Shown piece by piece: positions 56,230 through 64,000 of a DNA stretch of 64,000 nt (position 1 is the stretch's first letter; each line of letters starts with the position of its first letter). The notes beneath the pieces were generated by a model, which was given only the letters and a program-made list of their open reading frames with translations, did not search any database and was not told the DNA's origin. Position numbers and translations under genes: made by a program. This DNA is from Roseiarcus sp963835885 (GTDB lineage Bacteria; Pseudomonadota; Alphaproteobacteria; Rhizobiales; Beijerinckiaceae). The stretch lies in the NCBI GenBank assembly GCA_963835885.1, contig CAWIHF010000026.1:372001-436000 (forward strand). Reading direction: 5' to 3'.

Positions 56230-57163
56230 GAGTTTGACTCTGAAAGTTCATGCGGGATTGCAGAGCCTTCGCAACATGAGGCGGATGGAGGCGAAACGAA
56301 GGAATGTGAGGGCTGTGACGTTGAGGTTCTCCCAGTCCTTGGCCAGTCTTCGGCAGCGGTTGAGCCAGGCGATCGTTCGCTCGACGATCCAGCGCTTGGG
56401 CAGCGTGACGAAGCCCTTCGCCTGATCGGATCGTTTGACGATCTCGATTTTGACCCGAGACAGGATTTTGGCGACCGCTTGGGCGAAGATCGGCCCCTGA
56501 TAGGCGCCGTCGGCGAACAGTTTTTCGAGATAAGGGAACCGGCCAAGCAGCGTCGTCAGCAATAAAACGCCGCCGTCGCGGTCCTGGACGTCGGCGGAAT
56601 GAACGATGGCCTGCATCAGCAGCCCTTGGGTGTCGACGAGAAAATGACGCTTCTTGCCCTTGATCTTCTTTCCTGCATCGAACCCGTGCGGATCGATCGA
56701 GGCCCCCCTTTTTCTGCGCTTCTCACGCTCTGGCTGTCGATGATTGCGGCGGTTGGGCTGGCCTCGGGTTCGGCCTGCTCACGACACTTTTCGTAGAGCG
56801 TGTCATGGATCCGATCCAGCACGCCATCAATGCCCCAATCGCAGAAGTATCGATAGACGGTGCTGCGCGGCGGAAAATCTTTGGGAAGGTAACGCCATTG
56901 GCATCCCGTGCTCAGCACGTACATGAAGGCGTTGAGCGCCTCTCGCATGTTCGTCTCCCGTTTGCGGCCTCCCCGCCTTGCCGGAGGAATGAGCGGTTCG
57001 ACATGCGCCCACTCCTCATCCGTCAGGTCGCTCGGGTATCGCAAATGATCCCGCTTGTATTTCGCTCGGTTCTCGTTCGTCCACATCGGCGGCCCCCCAA
57101 TCGGTCCGCCTTCCTTGAATCACAACCGATTTCATGCGACTCAACAACTTTCGGACCAGACAC
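56230..57163 (-). mobile_element. IS5-family insertion sequence, 934 bp, with TAA target duplication
   Basis: The flanks carry TAA at 56227-56229 and 57164-57166. Removing the element and one TAA restores the GmrSD reading frame exactly (K-L-L-T-N-S-L-G-N). The imperfect terminal repeats are about 18-19 bp (GAGTTTGACTCTGAAAGTT against GTGTCTGGTCCGAAAGTT, 14 of 19 aligned positions). A 3-bp TNA duplication and two overlapping transposase frames fit the IS5 family, IS427-like group. Confidence 0.85.
56248..57086 (-). CDS. IS5-family transposase (two overlapping frames)
   Basis: ATG 57086 starts a helical N-terminal domain (L-T-D-E-E-W-A-H-V-E-P-L-I-P) and the first part of the DDE core, with I-I-D-S-Q-S-V-R-S-A-E-K-G-G. 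At the run AAAAAGGGGGG (about 56703-56713) the frame must slip by -1 to continue as S-I-D-P-H-G-F-D-A-G-K-K, then F-A-D-G-A-Y-Q-G and W-I-V-E-R-T-I-A-W-L, ending at 56248. Slippage at such runs is the normal way IS427-type elements make full transposase. Confidence 0.85.
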
Positions 57164-58796
57164 TAAGGAGCTTACGTTGATCCTCGGTTCTAGCTTCGAA
57201 GCTTGGCCACTCATGCGGCTTCGGGGTCTGTGGATATATATGTTCAATCGTGACGTGATCCCTCTTCGCTTTAGTAAACTCGAACCAATTAACTTTACTC
57301 TCTTCTCTTCCAGAGACCTCTTTCACATACTGCTCGTATTCGAACAAAAATAACGTAATCCTGTCCAGCTATAGAAGCCGACATCATACCGAAACAGCTC
57401 TCTCATTTCAGTCAAAGCTTTCTCTTTGGAGAAATGTCGAGCGGTACGGGCGTTTATCTGCTCTCTTGCCTTAGGCACTGTCGTCTGTCGACTGTATACC
57501 TCGTTTGCCAAGCGATAGAATTCATAATCTCCAGCATCCGCGCGAACCCGGCACAGGCGATTAACAACGAAGACGAATTGCTCCGCAGCGTTCAGCAAAC
57601 CTAATAGGTCCCCTTCGTCCTCGGTCACCTGAAGCGCTCCCATTAAGAGAGGTTCGAATGCGCCTCGACCCAGTCGATCAAGCCCGTCGAGCGCCCCTCT
57701 GACGTCGTCAGGCAATGCGCTTGCCTTGAGCGGGAAGTAGATCTTACGCCAATTCTGAACTGAGTGCTGAATGCTTGCCACATAGTGTTGTAAATTGGCT
57801 GCGCCGAGCTCACCATCCGCAACGCGCTTCGTGGTGAAATGCTTGCCAAGAAGAAATCTCTCAAGCGCGCCCGCCTCATCGCGGTTGTATGGAAAATACA
57901 TAGCCCAGTGTGCCCGTAGAAAATCATCATCGTCTAGTCGGCTATCTTTCTCCCTGCCGAGGACCGCAAACGCTGTCTTCCAAGCGTTGTTAATATCACT
58001 ACGGAGCGTCAACCGCTCCGTGCCAGCTGTCGCGCCCGGCAGGAGTGTCGAGAGATAAATTAGACGATTTTAAGCAACTCTAGGTTAGAGAGCTTCTTGC
58101 CTCTATTGTTCATCGTTTCGAATACGACGAAGACATCTAATTCTTCGGTTAGCTCGTAAAGATTGAACATCAGCTGCTGAGTGAGCGCTTTGAACCATCG
58201 TTCAAGATCGGAGACGTTGGTTTTCTCTAATCTACTTCGGAAGAAGTTGCGCGCATGCAGCAGGTTCGCTGTATAAATAGTCTCAATTCCTTCGTATTTA
58301 CTTGATGGTTGTTCAATAATTTGAGTTTTAAAATACTCATAGCTTGGGTCATCATGTTGGTATCCAAAGACAAATGCTTGACTAATTCCTGATTCTTGCA
58401 ATAAGTATTGTTTAATGATATCAGATTTATCGGAAAAAGCTAATTGTGCGTCGGAGCGAACATGATCTAGAATACATTTTATCAATATTATTGCGGTGGT
58501 AAGTCGCTGCTGACCGTCAACGACGTAAAACGGGCGATAACCCTTTCCATCAACAAGCCAAGTTTCGTCATGCCATGACTTCCAAGCTGGGTCAGGGACT
58601 TTTTCAAGAGTAAGCTGACCTGTGTAGTGAGTTCGCCCCACGTCGAGCCGGTTGAGATCGTCCCAAAAGTCATTAAGTTGTGGCTCGCCCCAAGCGAATC
58701 CTCGCTGATAGTCCGGAATGCGGAATACACGGGTGTTGAAAACGGCAGCAAGGTTCTGAAGTTCGCTGGCCATCGTGGCGCCTCCAGGATGTATAG

Positions 58797-58954
58797 TCAA
58801 TCTTGAATTCCCGCGTCGACTGGGCGTAGGCCCGGCGCGTGTGCTGGCTGCGGATGTTCGCGGCGAAAAATTCCCAGAAGCGGGTTTGCGCCTGCGCGCC
58901 GGCTGCGGCGAGAGCCGGAAGGTTGGGGGAGGGCAGGAGCGCGAACTGGTTCAT
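58797..58954 (-). pseudogene. tyrosine-recombinase N-terminal stub
   Basis: ATG 58954 overlaps the TIR-protein stop (ATGA). The residues F-W-E-F-F-A-A-N-I-R and T-R-R-A-Y-A match the SAM-like N-terminal domain of phage-type integrases. Similarity ends at about 58800, immediately before the GmrSD gene. It marks an island junction, where the recombinase body was lost. Confidence 0.6.
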
Positions 58955-59836
58955 CGCCGCATGACCTTGTTCCAGTCGATGTCGTATCCCGCCGCACCAA
59001 GCTCGCGGGCTAGCGTCTGCTTCCATGCTCCGCCGGAGTTGAACGGCTCGTCGATCACCCCGCGCCAGTCGCTTGGTATTTCAATTTCGCCAACTTTGAG
59101 CGTGCAGACACGGGCACGCGTCAGCTTGCCGATGAAATACCCAAGCTCAAGCAGAACGTTCTGCCGGGCGCGAGGTTGTGGCAGCTCACCCTTCAGGTTC
59201 CCTTCGTCGTCGGGCGTAAGTAGTATGACAGCAAAGCCGACATCGCTGTATCCCTCGATTTTCTCCATGACCGTGCGGCTTTGAGTGGCCTGTTCGTGCA
59301 ATATGATCGCCTCGAAAGCAAGGCGCTCAAGGAACCTCGCGACAGCTTCCCGTGGTCCTTCATCGCGGCCATGCACGACAAACACCTTGCGTTCGAACGA
59401 TGGTGCCCGAGGTGGCTTCACGAATAGATGTCGGTTTCTCATCAGCCTCTGCGTCAGCGATATCGTCCTTCAGTGCATTGATTGCCTCTCGAAGGATCGC
59501 TTTAGCTTTAGCTAATTTTTGATTGATTTGCTCTACAACATGTCGGACAAGCGGGTAGTTGTTTGATACGCCCGGAAACCAAGGGACCACATCAGCTGCA
59601 CCAATAAATCGGTTGTATTCAGCAGTATTTTCCCCAAAACACTTTGCCAACGTTCCTTCTATGGATTTCGATAACCCGACTAGTTCTGGAGGCGTATCAA
59701 TGGACTGAACAGTTCCTATATTGAATTTGTCCAGATCGACAACGCGCTGCTCTAAGCGCTCGATCCCTCGCCGCATTTCGACGACTGATGGCCTCAGCTT
59801 TGGAGCGATCGGGGGTGTCTCTGTATTGCGCGCCAT
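58951..59836 (-). pseudogene. TIR-like nucleotide-binding protein (PF10137/CAP12-type), frame break
   Basis: ATG 59836 follows AGGAAAC. The N-terminal 130 residues are helical (E-M-R-R-G-I-E-R-L-E-Q-R-V, then A-E-Y-N-R-F). From about 59442 the next frame carries the PF10137 TIR-like domain (K-V-F-V-V-H-G-R-D-E-G-P-R-E-A-V-A-R-F, then N-V-L-L-E-L-G-Y-F-I-G-K-L). Family members are normally one chain, so a one-base shift between about 59360 and 59440 is likely; two overlapping genes are the alternative. PF10137 domains include NADase effectors of bacterial anti-phage signalling. Confidence 0.75.
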
Positions 59837-60095
59837 GAGTGTTTCCTGGAAGAATAAAAAGGAGATTATATCATGGAATCTGCATATCATGGACGGAACT
59901 CCGAACCGGCGGGCGGGGGTTGGTCTGACTGGTTCGCAGGCCACTTCCGGCACGCTACAGCGCCTCCGCCCGCGTACCGGCGTTCTCCACCCGAAGCGGG
60001 CTGATCGGGAACGTCAACAACGGGTCGAAACCCGAAATTTGAACTGAGACACGACCGCTGATCGAGATGGGCGCGATGGTCGTCGGCTAAGCGCG

Positions 60096-60902
60096 CTATA
60101 GGCAAAATGTCGCCTTGACCGGAGCGTGATCGGACGGCCGCTCCCAGCCTCTGGCCTCGCGCAGGACCGCCATCGACCTCAGCGCCGGCGCGAGCGCCGA
60201 GCTCACCCAGACATGGTCGAGCCGCCTTCCCTTGTTCGCGGCGGACCAGTCCGGCGAGCGGTAGCTCCACCACGTGTAGAGCTTCTGGTCGTCGGGGACG
60301 AACTTGCGCAACGCGTCGACCCAAGGGCCGGCAGCCTGCGCGCGCTTGAGCTTCTCGACCTCGACCGGGGTGTGGCTGACCACTTTCAGGAGCGCCTTGT
60401 GGCTCCACACGTCGTGCTCGAGCGGGGCGATGTTGAGGTCGCCGACCAGGATCGCCCGGCCGACCGCCGCCTTGTCGGCCGCCGCCCAATCGGCCATCTC
60501 GTCGACGAAGGCGAGCTTGTGGGCGAACTTGGGGTTGATCTCTGGATCCGGTTCGTCCCCGCCGGCCGGGACGTAGAAATTGTGCAGTTCGACGTCCTTC
60601 GCCGCGCCGTCGAGCACGACCCGCAGGTGGCGGGCGTCGCCCTTCGAGCAGAAGTCGCGCACGGACGAGCGGGCGAAAGGGATCAGCGAGACGGTCGCCA
60701 CGCCGTGATAGCCCTTCTGGCCGCTGATCGCGATATGCGGGTAACCGGCGGCGCGGAAAGCGTTAAACGGGAAGTTGGCGTCCGGGCACTTGGTCTCCTG
60801 CAGGCACAGGACGTCCGGCTTGTGCTCGGCAAGGTAGCGCAGGACAAGATCGATCCTGAGCCGGACGGAATTGATGTTCCAGGTGGTTACCGAGAAATGC
60901 AA
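60096..60902 (-). CDS. xthA: exodeoxyribonuclease III
   Basis: The 268-residue protein belongs to the EEP nuclease fold. It has W-N-I-N-S at the start, L-Q-E-T-K with the metal-binding Glu, G-D-L-N-I-A-P, and S-D-H-A-P at the end. It cuts abasic sites and trims 3' ends in base-excision repair. The gene is intact. The 59837-60095 interval to its 3' side has no gene. Confidence 0.95.
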   Translation of the reverse strand: MHFSVTTWNINSVRLRIDLVLRYLAEHKPDVLCLQETKCPDANFPFNAFRAAGYPHIAISGQKGYHGVATVSLIPFARSSVRDFCSKGDARHLRVVLDGAAKDVELHNFYVPAGGDEPDPEINPKFAHKLAFVDEMADWAAADKAAVGRAILVGDLNIAPLEHDVWSHKALLKVVSHTPVEVEKLKRAQAAGPWVDALRKFVPDDQKLYTWWSYRSPDWSAANKGRRLDHVWVSSALAPALRSMAVLREARGWERPSDHAPVKATFCL

Positions 60903-61116
60903 CGGCGGCCCCGAAGTTCTGAGGACGCCACAATCCCGGCTCGGCAGCCGATGGCAAGGGGCGGCAGGCGTTTTCCCACAGCGGCCGCCTCCTCGCTCGC
61001 CGGGCGGCGAGCAGGGATTTCACCAAAAGCGCGGACGACCAGCTTGATTCCACATTTTTTTCGACCTTGAGGGGTATCCGAGGATCGCATTGCATCGGCG
61101 GCAAAGGAGGTTGAGC

Positions 61117-61314
61117 ATGGAGCGGCAGGAGATTCTGCACGCGCGAAGCGTGGATGTCGTCATCGAGGGCGACGTTGCTGTCCTGTCGTTCCTGACCGCG
61201 ATCGACGACCGGCCAAATGTCGCGATTTCGATGCGGGTCCAAGCGTTGGAGCGCCTGCAGTCGCGAATATCCCGCGCGCTCGCAGCTCAGACGAAGCCGA
61301 CGCCGCCGAATTAA
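61117..61314 (+). CDS. hypothetical small protein
   Basis: The 65-residue protein starts at ATG 61117 after a very strong AAGGAGG site. Mixed beta/alpha composition (V-D-V-V-I-E-G-D-V-A-V-L-S-F-L, then S-M-R-V-Q-A-L-E-R-L). No family is recognised. It is divergent from xthA and 78 bp before the MmcQ gene. Confidence 0.55.
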   Translation: MERQEILHARSVDVVIEGDVAVLSFLTAIDDRPNVAISMRVQALERLQSRISRALAAQTKPTPPN

Positions 61315-61392
61315 CTCGACGGCCTGCGAGCGACGGCCCTTCCTGGAACAGATTTCGCTCATAGCGTCGAATCGTTCAAGACGAGAGGGCCC

Positions 61393-61755
61393 ATGGTCGA
61401 CGCCGCCGATTTCCGCCGCATCGCGCTTTCGTTCGACGGAACGGGCGAATATCCTCATTTCGACCGCCGCGCGTTCAAGGCGCGAGTGACGTTCGCCACC
61501 CTCGCGCCCGACGAGTTGACCGCCAATATCAAGTTCGCTCCCGACGAACAGGCGCTCAAATGCGCGGTCGCTCCCAATGCCTTTGCCCCGCTCGACAACG
61601 CCTGGGGCCGGCAGGGCTGGACGCGCGCGACGCTGGCGGCGCTGAGCGAAGCGGAACTCAGGGCCGCCCTGGAGATGGCTTTTCGGCGCGGCTCGGCGAA
61701 ACCGCCCCGCCGCGGCGCGGCAGCCGCGCGGGGGACGCGAACGCGGAGCGGTTAG
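61393..61755 (+). CDS. MmcQ/YjbR family DNA-binding protein
   Basis: The 120-residue protein has the YjbR layout: F-R-R-I-A-L-S-F-D-G at the start, an F-A-T-L strand, and A-W-G-R-Q-G-W-T-R-A-T-L with the conserved W-x-x-V/A. The fold binds DNA in some members; the role is otherwise unknown. The last 18 residues are Arg/Ala-rich. Confidence 0.87.
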   Translation: MVDAADFRRIALSFDGTGEYPHFDRRAFKARVTFATLAPDELTANIKFAPDEQALKCAVAPNAFAPLDNAWGRQGWTRATLAALSEAELRAALEMAFRRGSAKPPRRGAAAARGTRTRSG

Positions 61756-61783
61756 CGCAGGGTCGGCTGCTTCTCTCTCCGCG

Positions 61784-62416
61784 TCAGGACCAGTCGAGCC
61801 GGGTCGGAAGCTGCGCAGCGCTCCAGGGCGCCTGGCTGCGCAGGTGGGCGGTGAGCCACTCGAGATCCCGGTCCCGCACGCCGATCGTGAGCAGGTGATC
61901 GTAGGTGTCGGTCACATAGGATGCGTTATCGCCCGACTTGCCCGTTCCGGCGCGAATGCGTTCGAGCATCGCCTCGCGCGTGAGGCGCCCCGCATATTGC
62001 GGATGCAGCCTGTCGGCGACATAGGTCAATGCGCTCACCCGCTCGCCGCTTTCCAGACTGATCGGGACAACGCGCTCGAGATAGACCGCTGTCGGCTGCT
62101 CCCGCTCGCGCAAGTAGCGGATCGTCGGCTCGCGTGCGTGCGCCTCGATCCGGAAGGCGACGCCGGGGCAGGCGCCGCCCCGGTCGAGGCCGAGGACGAG
62201 CCCGGGCTTATCGGGCGTTCCCCGATAGACGTGCGAATAGATGCACAGACTTCTGCGCCATCCCCTCAACATCGCTTTGCAGCGTAGCGAAAAGGTGAAT
62301 CCGGGCCGCCACATCAGCGAGCCGTAGCCGAACACCCAGAGTTCTCCATGCGACGGCTCGTCCCGGCCGGTCGCCGTCGCGAAGTCGGCTTGTCCGTGCT
62401 GCTCGCGCAACGGCAT
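61784..62416 (-). CDS. gamma-glutamylcyclotransferase (ChaC type)
   Basis: The 210-residue protein has the GGCT fold signature V-F-G-Y-G-S-L-M-W-R-P-G-F at about 29-41 and the catalytic Glu region Y-L-E-R-V-V-P. ChaC enzymes cleave glutathione to 5-oxoproline and Cys-Gly. ATG 62416 follows GGGGGAG. It is convergent with the MmcQ gene. Confidence 0.9.
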   Translation of the reverse strand: MPLREQHGQADFATATGRDEPSHGELWVFGYGSLMWRPGFTFSLRCKAMLRGWRRSLCIYSHVYRGTPDKPGLVLGLDRGGACPGVAFRIEAHAREPTIRYLREREQPTAVYLERVVPISLESGERVSALTYVADRLHPQYAGRLTREAMLERIRAGTGKSGDNASYVTDTYDHLLTIGVRDRDLEWLTAHLRSQAPWSAAQLPTRLDWS

Positions 62417-62735
62417 CGGCTCCCCCTCTCGTCGTCCGGTGGAGTTGCTGCATCGTTCCGCACGGATGTGCAACCTCGACAGCGCCGCCAAGCGCCAGTC
62501 GGCGATCGGCATCTGCCGGACGAAGCGCTGAGGATCGTAGCGAAAGGCGAGGCGAGAGGCAGAACGGCCATTCGGCCAGCAACCGCCGACCACACAACCT
62601 CTAGGGTTGTGGCTCGCAGGAATCCGTGCTTACCTGCAAATAAGGTGATTCAGGACGTGGGCGACGTGCGCTACCGGCCGCGGTGGCCGGGCGAGGGCGC
62701 TGCAATACAACCGCAGTTGCACAAGGGGCCGCCCC
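62417..62735. other. intergenic interval
   Basis: This divergent spacer lies between ChaC and the 62736 gene. No supported frame or repeat is seen; it presumably holds both promoters. Confidence 0.4.
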
Positions 62736-63278
62736 ATGCGCAGGGGGTTCAACTTTCCGCCTTTGCGGCTCTGGCGTTCGCGCCGGCGCGCAAGGATCGA
62801 AAACATCTCCGCTGAGGCGGAGGCGCTCGTTCGCGATCTGGGCCAAGCCGCTTATGCCGAGGCGCGCAAAAGGCAAGATGAGGCGAGTTCCGACGCGATT
62901 GCGAAGGATTGGGAACGCGTCGCTTTAGCGGTCGCCCGCAAGCTTGGCTCGCCCGCTGGTCCGGGCGCCGGAGAGGGTGCGGCGGCGCGGCCCGCATCGG
63001 CGCCCGATCGCGACCGAACTTCGCCGCCGGCTCGTCGAGTCTCCGAGCCGAAGCACGTTCTCGATGCGAGACCGCAGTCTTTCAGGATCCAATATGTGGG
63101 ACCCCCGACGGACCGCGGATCGTCAATTCTGAAAGAAGTCGAGATCCAGGTTTTGGACGTGTCATCCGCAATCGTCGAGGCCGCAAATCTCGCGTGGCCG
63201 CCTCGCACGATCGCCTTGCGCATTCTCGACCGCGACGGTCGTGAGGTCTTCGAGCGGCACAAGGCCGACCTTCGATAG
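62736..63278 (+). CDS. hypothetical protein with DUF6894-like C-terminus
   Basis: The 180-residue protein has three parts. The N-terminal part is helical (A-L-V-R-D-L-G-Q-A-A-Y-A-E-A-R). A low-complexity Pro/Ala/Arg linker spans about residues 75-110. The C-terminal 70 residues (I-V-E-A-A-N-L-A-W-P-P, then L-R-I-L-D-R-D-G-R-E-V-F-E-R) resemble the small DUF6894-type fold. Function unknown. Confidence 0.55.
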   Translation: MRRGFNFPPLRLWRSRRRARIENISAEAEALVRDLGQAAYAEARKRQDEASSDAIAKDWERVALAVARKLGSPAGPGAGEGAAARPASAPDRDRTSPPARRVSEPKHVLDARPQSFRIQYVGPPTDRGSSILKEVEIQVLDVSSAIVEAANLAWPPRTIALRILDRDGREVFERHKADLR

Positions 63279-63445
63279 GTCTTATGCGACCGCTAAATCC
63301 GAGGTTAAAGATTAAGGTTAAGGCCGGGTTTCCGCCCGCAACGACATTAATGGTGTTGGAATTCGAACAATCGCGCACAAATGATCATTCGCGGGCCGAA
63401 AGTTGCGTGGAACGAGGCGGCCCTTCGGACACGAGGAGCAGACTT

Positions 63446-63853
63446 GTGAGCGAACGTCGAGGCGAAGTCCGCCGTCGCACGTTGTTGGCCGGACGGCTTG
63501 CCGCCGATCATCTCACGACGCGCGATTGCGTCGTCCGCAACATGAGCTCGCGGGGGGCGCGCCTCCTGTGCCGAACGACCGGTCTGGGCGACGTCGTCAC
63601 CCTGGAAATCCGTTCGACCCGCAGGTTCAAGAAAGACGCGCGGATCGTCTGGCGCCGCCTCGAGGACTGCGGGGTGGAGTTCCGCCTCATGACCAGGAGA
63701 ACGGGGCGGCCGGATCGGATCGTCGCCGCGGCGATTGCGCCCGCGGAGTCGCCGCTCCGGCTCCGGGAGCCCGAGACGCTCGTAAAGCTCAAACTCGGCG
63801 TTCTGGGCCCAGCGGGAACGACGGGATACGGACTAACCTCGCGACGCGGGTAA
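63446..63853 (+). CDS. PilZ-domain protein
   Basis: The 135-residue protein starts at GTG 63446 after GAGGAGCAG. R-R-x-R-R near the N-terminus (E-V-R-R-R-T), D-C-V-V-R-N-M-S-S-R-G-A and W-R-R are the PilZ layout. The second motif reads N-M-S-S-R-G-A where canonical c-di-GMP binders have D/N-x-S-x-x-G, so binding is plausible. A terminator follows directly. Confidence 0.82.
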   Translation: MSERRGEVRRRTLLAGRLAADHLTTRDCVVRNMSSRGARLLCRTTGLGDVVTLEIRSTRRFKKDARIVWRRLEDCGVEFRLMTRRTGRPDRIVAAAIAPAESPLRLREPETLVKLKLGVLGPAGTTGYGLTSRRG

Positions 63854-63854
63854 T

Positions 63855-63889
63855 CTCCCATGGCTCTTTCGATGGGAGCTGCGGTTTTT
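63855..63889 (+). terminator. intrinsic terminator after the PilZ gene
   Basis: CTCCCAT (63855-63861) pairs with ATGGGAG (63872-63878) over a 10-base loop. A T-run lies at 63885-63889. It starts two bases after the PilZ stop codon. Confidence 0.75.
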
Positions 63890-63893
63890 CGCA

Positions 63894-64000
63894 TCAACCC
63901 GCGCGCAAAACGGCTCCCGGCGTCCGCGCCGTAGAAAATCTCCAGTTGACCGCCAGCGCTCCGGCGACGGCCACGACCGGGACGATCGCCGCCCACGAGC
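63894..64000 (-). CDS. C-terminal end of a membrane protein, cut by the window edge
   Basis: The frame entering from the right edge encodes A-A-I-V-P-V-V-A-V-A-G-A-L-A-V-N-W-R, a typical last helix of a transporter. An Arg-rich tail follows, with TGA at 63894-63896. The helix followed by N-W-R resembles EamA-type ends, but too little is visible to name it. Confidence 0.35.
   Translation of the reverse strand, partial: SWAAIVPVVAVAGALAVNWRFSTARTPGAVLRAG

Larger units (their letters stand above)
55949..58773 (-). pseudogene. GmrSD-like (DUF262 + DUF1524) type IV restriction protein, split by an IS5 element
   Basis: ATG 58773 starts the DUF262 domain, with F-R-I-P-D-Y-Q-R-G-F-A-W and V-V-D-G-Q-Q-R-L-T-T, the ParB-like NTP site. 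The DUF1524 HNH site (H-V-T-I-E-H-I-Y-P-Q) lies near 57270. The gene is cut after R-K-L-L by the IS at 56230-57163 and resumes with T-N-S-L-G-N-L-L-A and N-G-S-Y-S-E, the normal GmrSD C-terminus. Two one-base losses in homopolymers (AAAA near 58065, TTTTT near 57345) also break the frame. GmrSD enzymes cut DNA with modified cytosines. The region is visibly more AT-rich than the chromosome around it. Confidence 0.8.

Overview
The window is GC-rich (roughly 65 %) DNA from an alphaproteobacterium. It most likely belongs to the Hyphomicrobiales/Rhizobiales, near Methylocystis/Methylocella/Rhodoblastus-like lineages. The support is the rpmH-rnpA-yidC-engB block, the mitochondrial-type NDUFS4-like complex I subunit, the surE-pcm-nlpD order, the AldB-DUF779 pair and the CTTCTCCCGC-type intergenic palindromes. 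The genus is an inference.

Layout. 1-7.5 kb: surE (3' end), pcm, a LysM/LytM lipoprotein, an EamA transporter, a DUF815 ATPase, an ErpA/IscA-type Fe-S carrier, a TfoX-like remnant and an RhlE-type RNA helicase. 7.8-14.3 kb: a complete N-ATPase operon (atpDCQRBEFAG), the Na+-type F-ATPase that bacteria acquire by transfer. 14.3-28 kb: metabolic and transport genes, including a PaaI thioesterase, DUF2855, LysR, an SSS symporter with its DUF3311 partner, Kup, a secreted acylphosphatase-like protein, an FAD monooxygenase, an M20 amidohydrolase divergent from ornithine cyclodeaminase, and enoyl-CoA hydratase. 28-32.7 kb: a TIR-TM-Sel1 protein, aspS, tRNA-Pro, NDUFS4-like and tRNA-Arg. 33.5-34.6 kb: a coding-poor stretch with a promoter-terminator pair that looks like a small RNA. 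34.6-43.2 kb: a peptidoglycan-binding protein, a TMEM175 channel, engB-yidC-rnpA-rpmH, an IS1380-type transposase and dxs. 43.5-45.5 kb: an unusual cluster with an ExbB/TolQ-like channel protein, a MotB/ExbD-like protein carrying a large beta-rich periplasmic domain, and a third membrane protein. 46.5-53.4 kb: HNH nuclease, metallopeptidase, cNMP protein, response regulator, DUF779, aldehyde dehydrogenase and a penicillin-acylase-family protein. 53.6-59.9 kb: a lower-GC accessory/defence island with two tandem HTH paralogues, DUF4238, a GmrSD-like type IV restriction gene split by an IS5-family element, an integrase stub and a PF10137-type TIR protein. 60-64 kb: xthA, MmcQ/YjbR, ChaC, PilZ and small hypotheticals.

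A strong feature of the window is the number of broken frames. About twenty single-base shifts were found, and they hit genes that should be essential or conserved (yidC, atpA) as well as accessory genes. Several sit in short homopolymers. I read most of these as consensus/assembly indels rather than real decay. The composite proteins described below are therefore probably closer to the biology than the literal open frames. The IS5 insertion in the GmrSD gene, with a clean 3-bp target duplication, is a genuine disruption.

The best candidate for an undescribed system is the 43.5-45.1 kb ion-channel-motor-like cluster. The orphan small-RNA candidate at 34.2-34.3 kb and the 21-bp-phased CCTGTTC array at 45.9 kb are the best non-coding leads.
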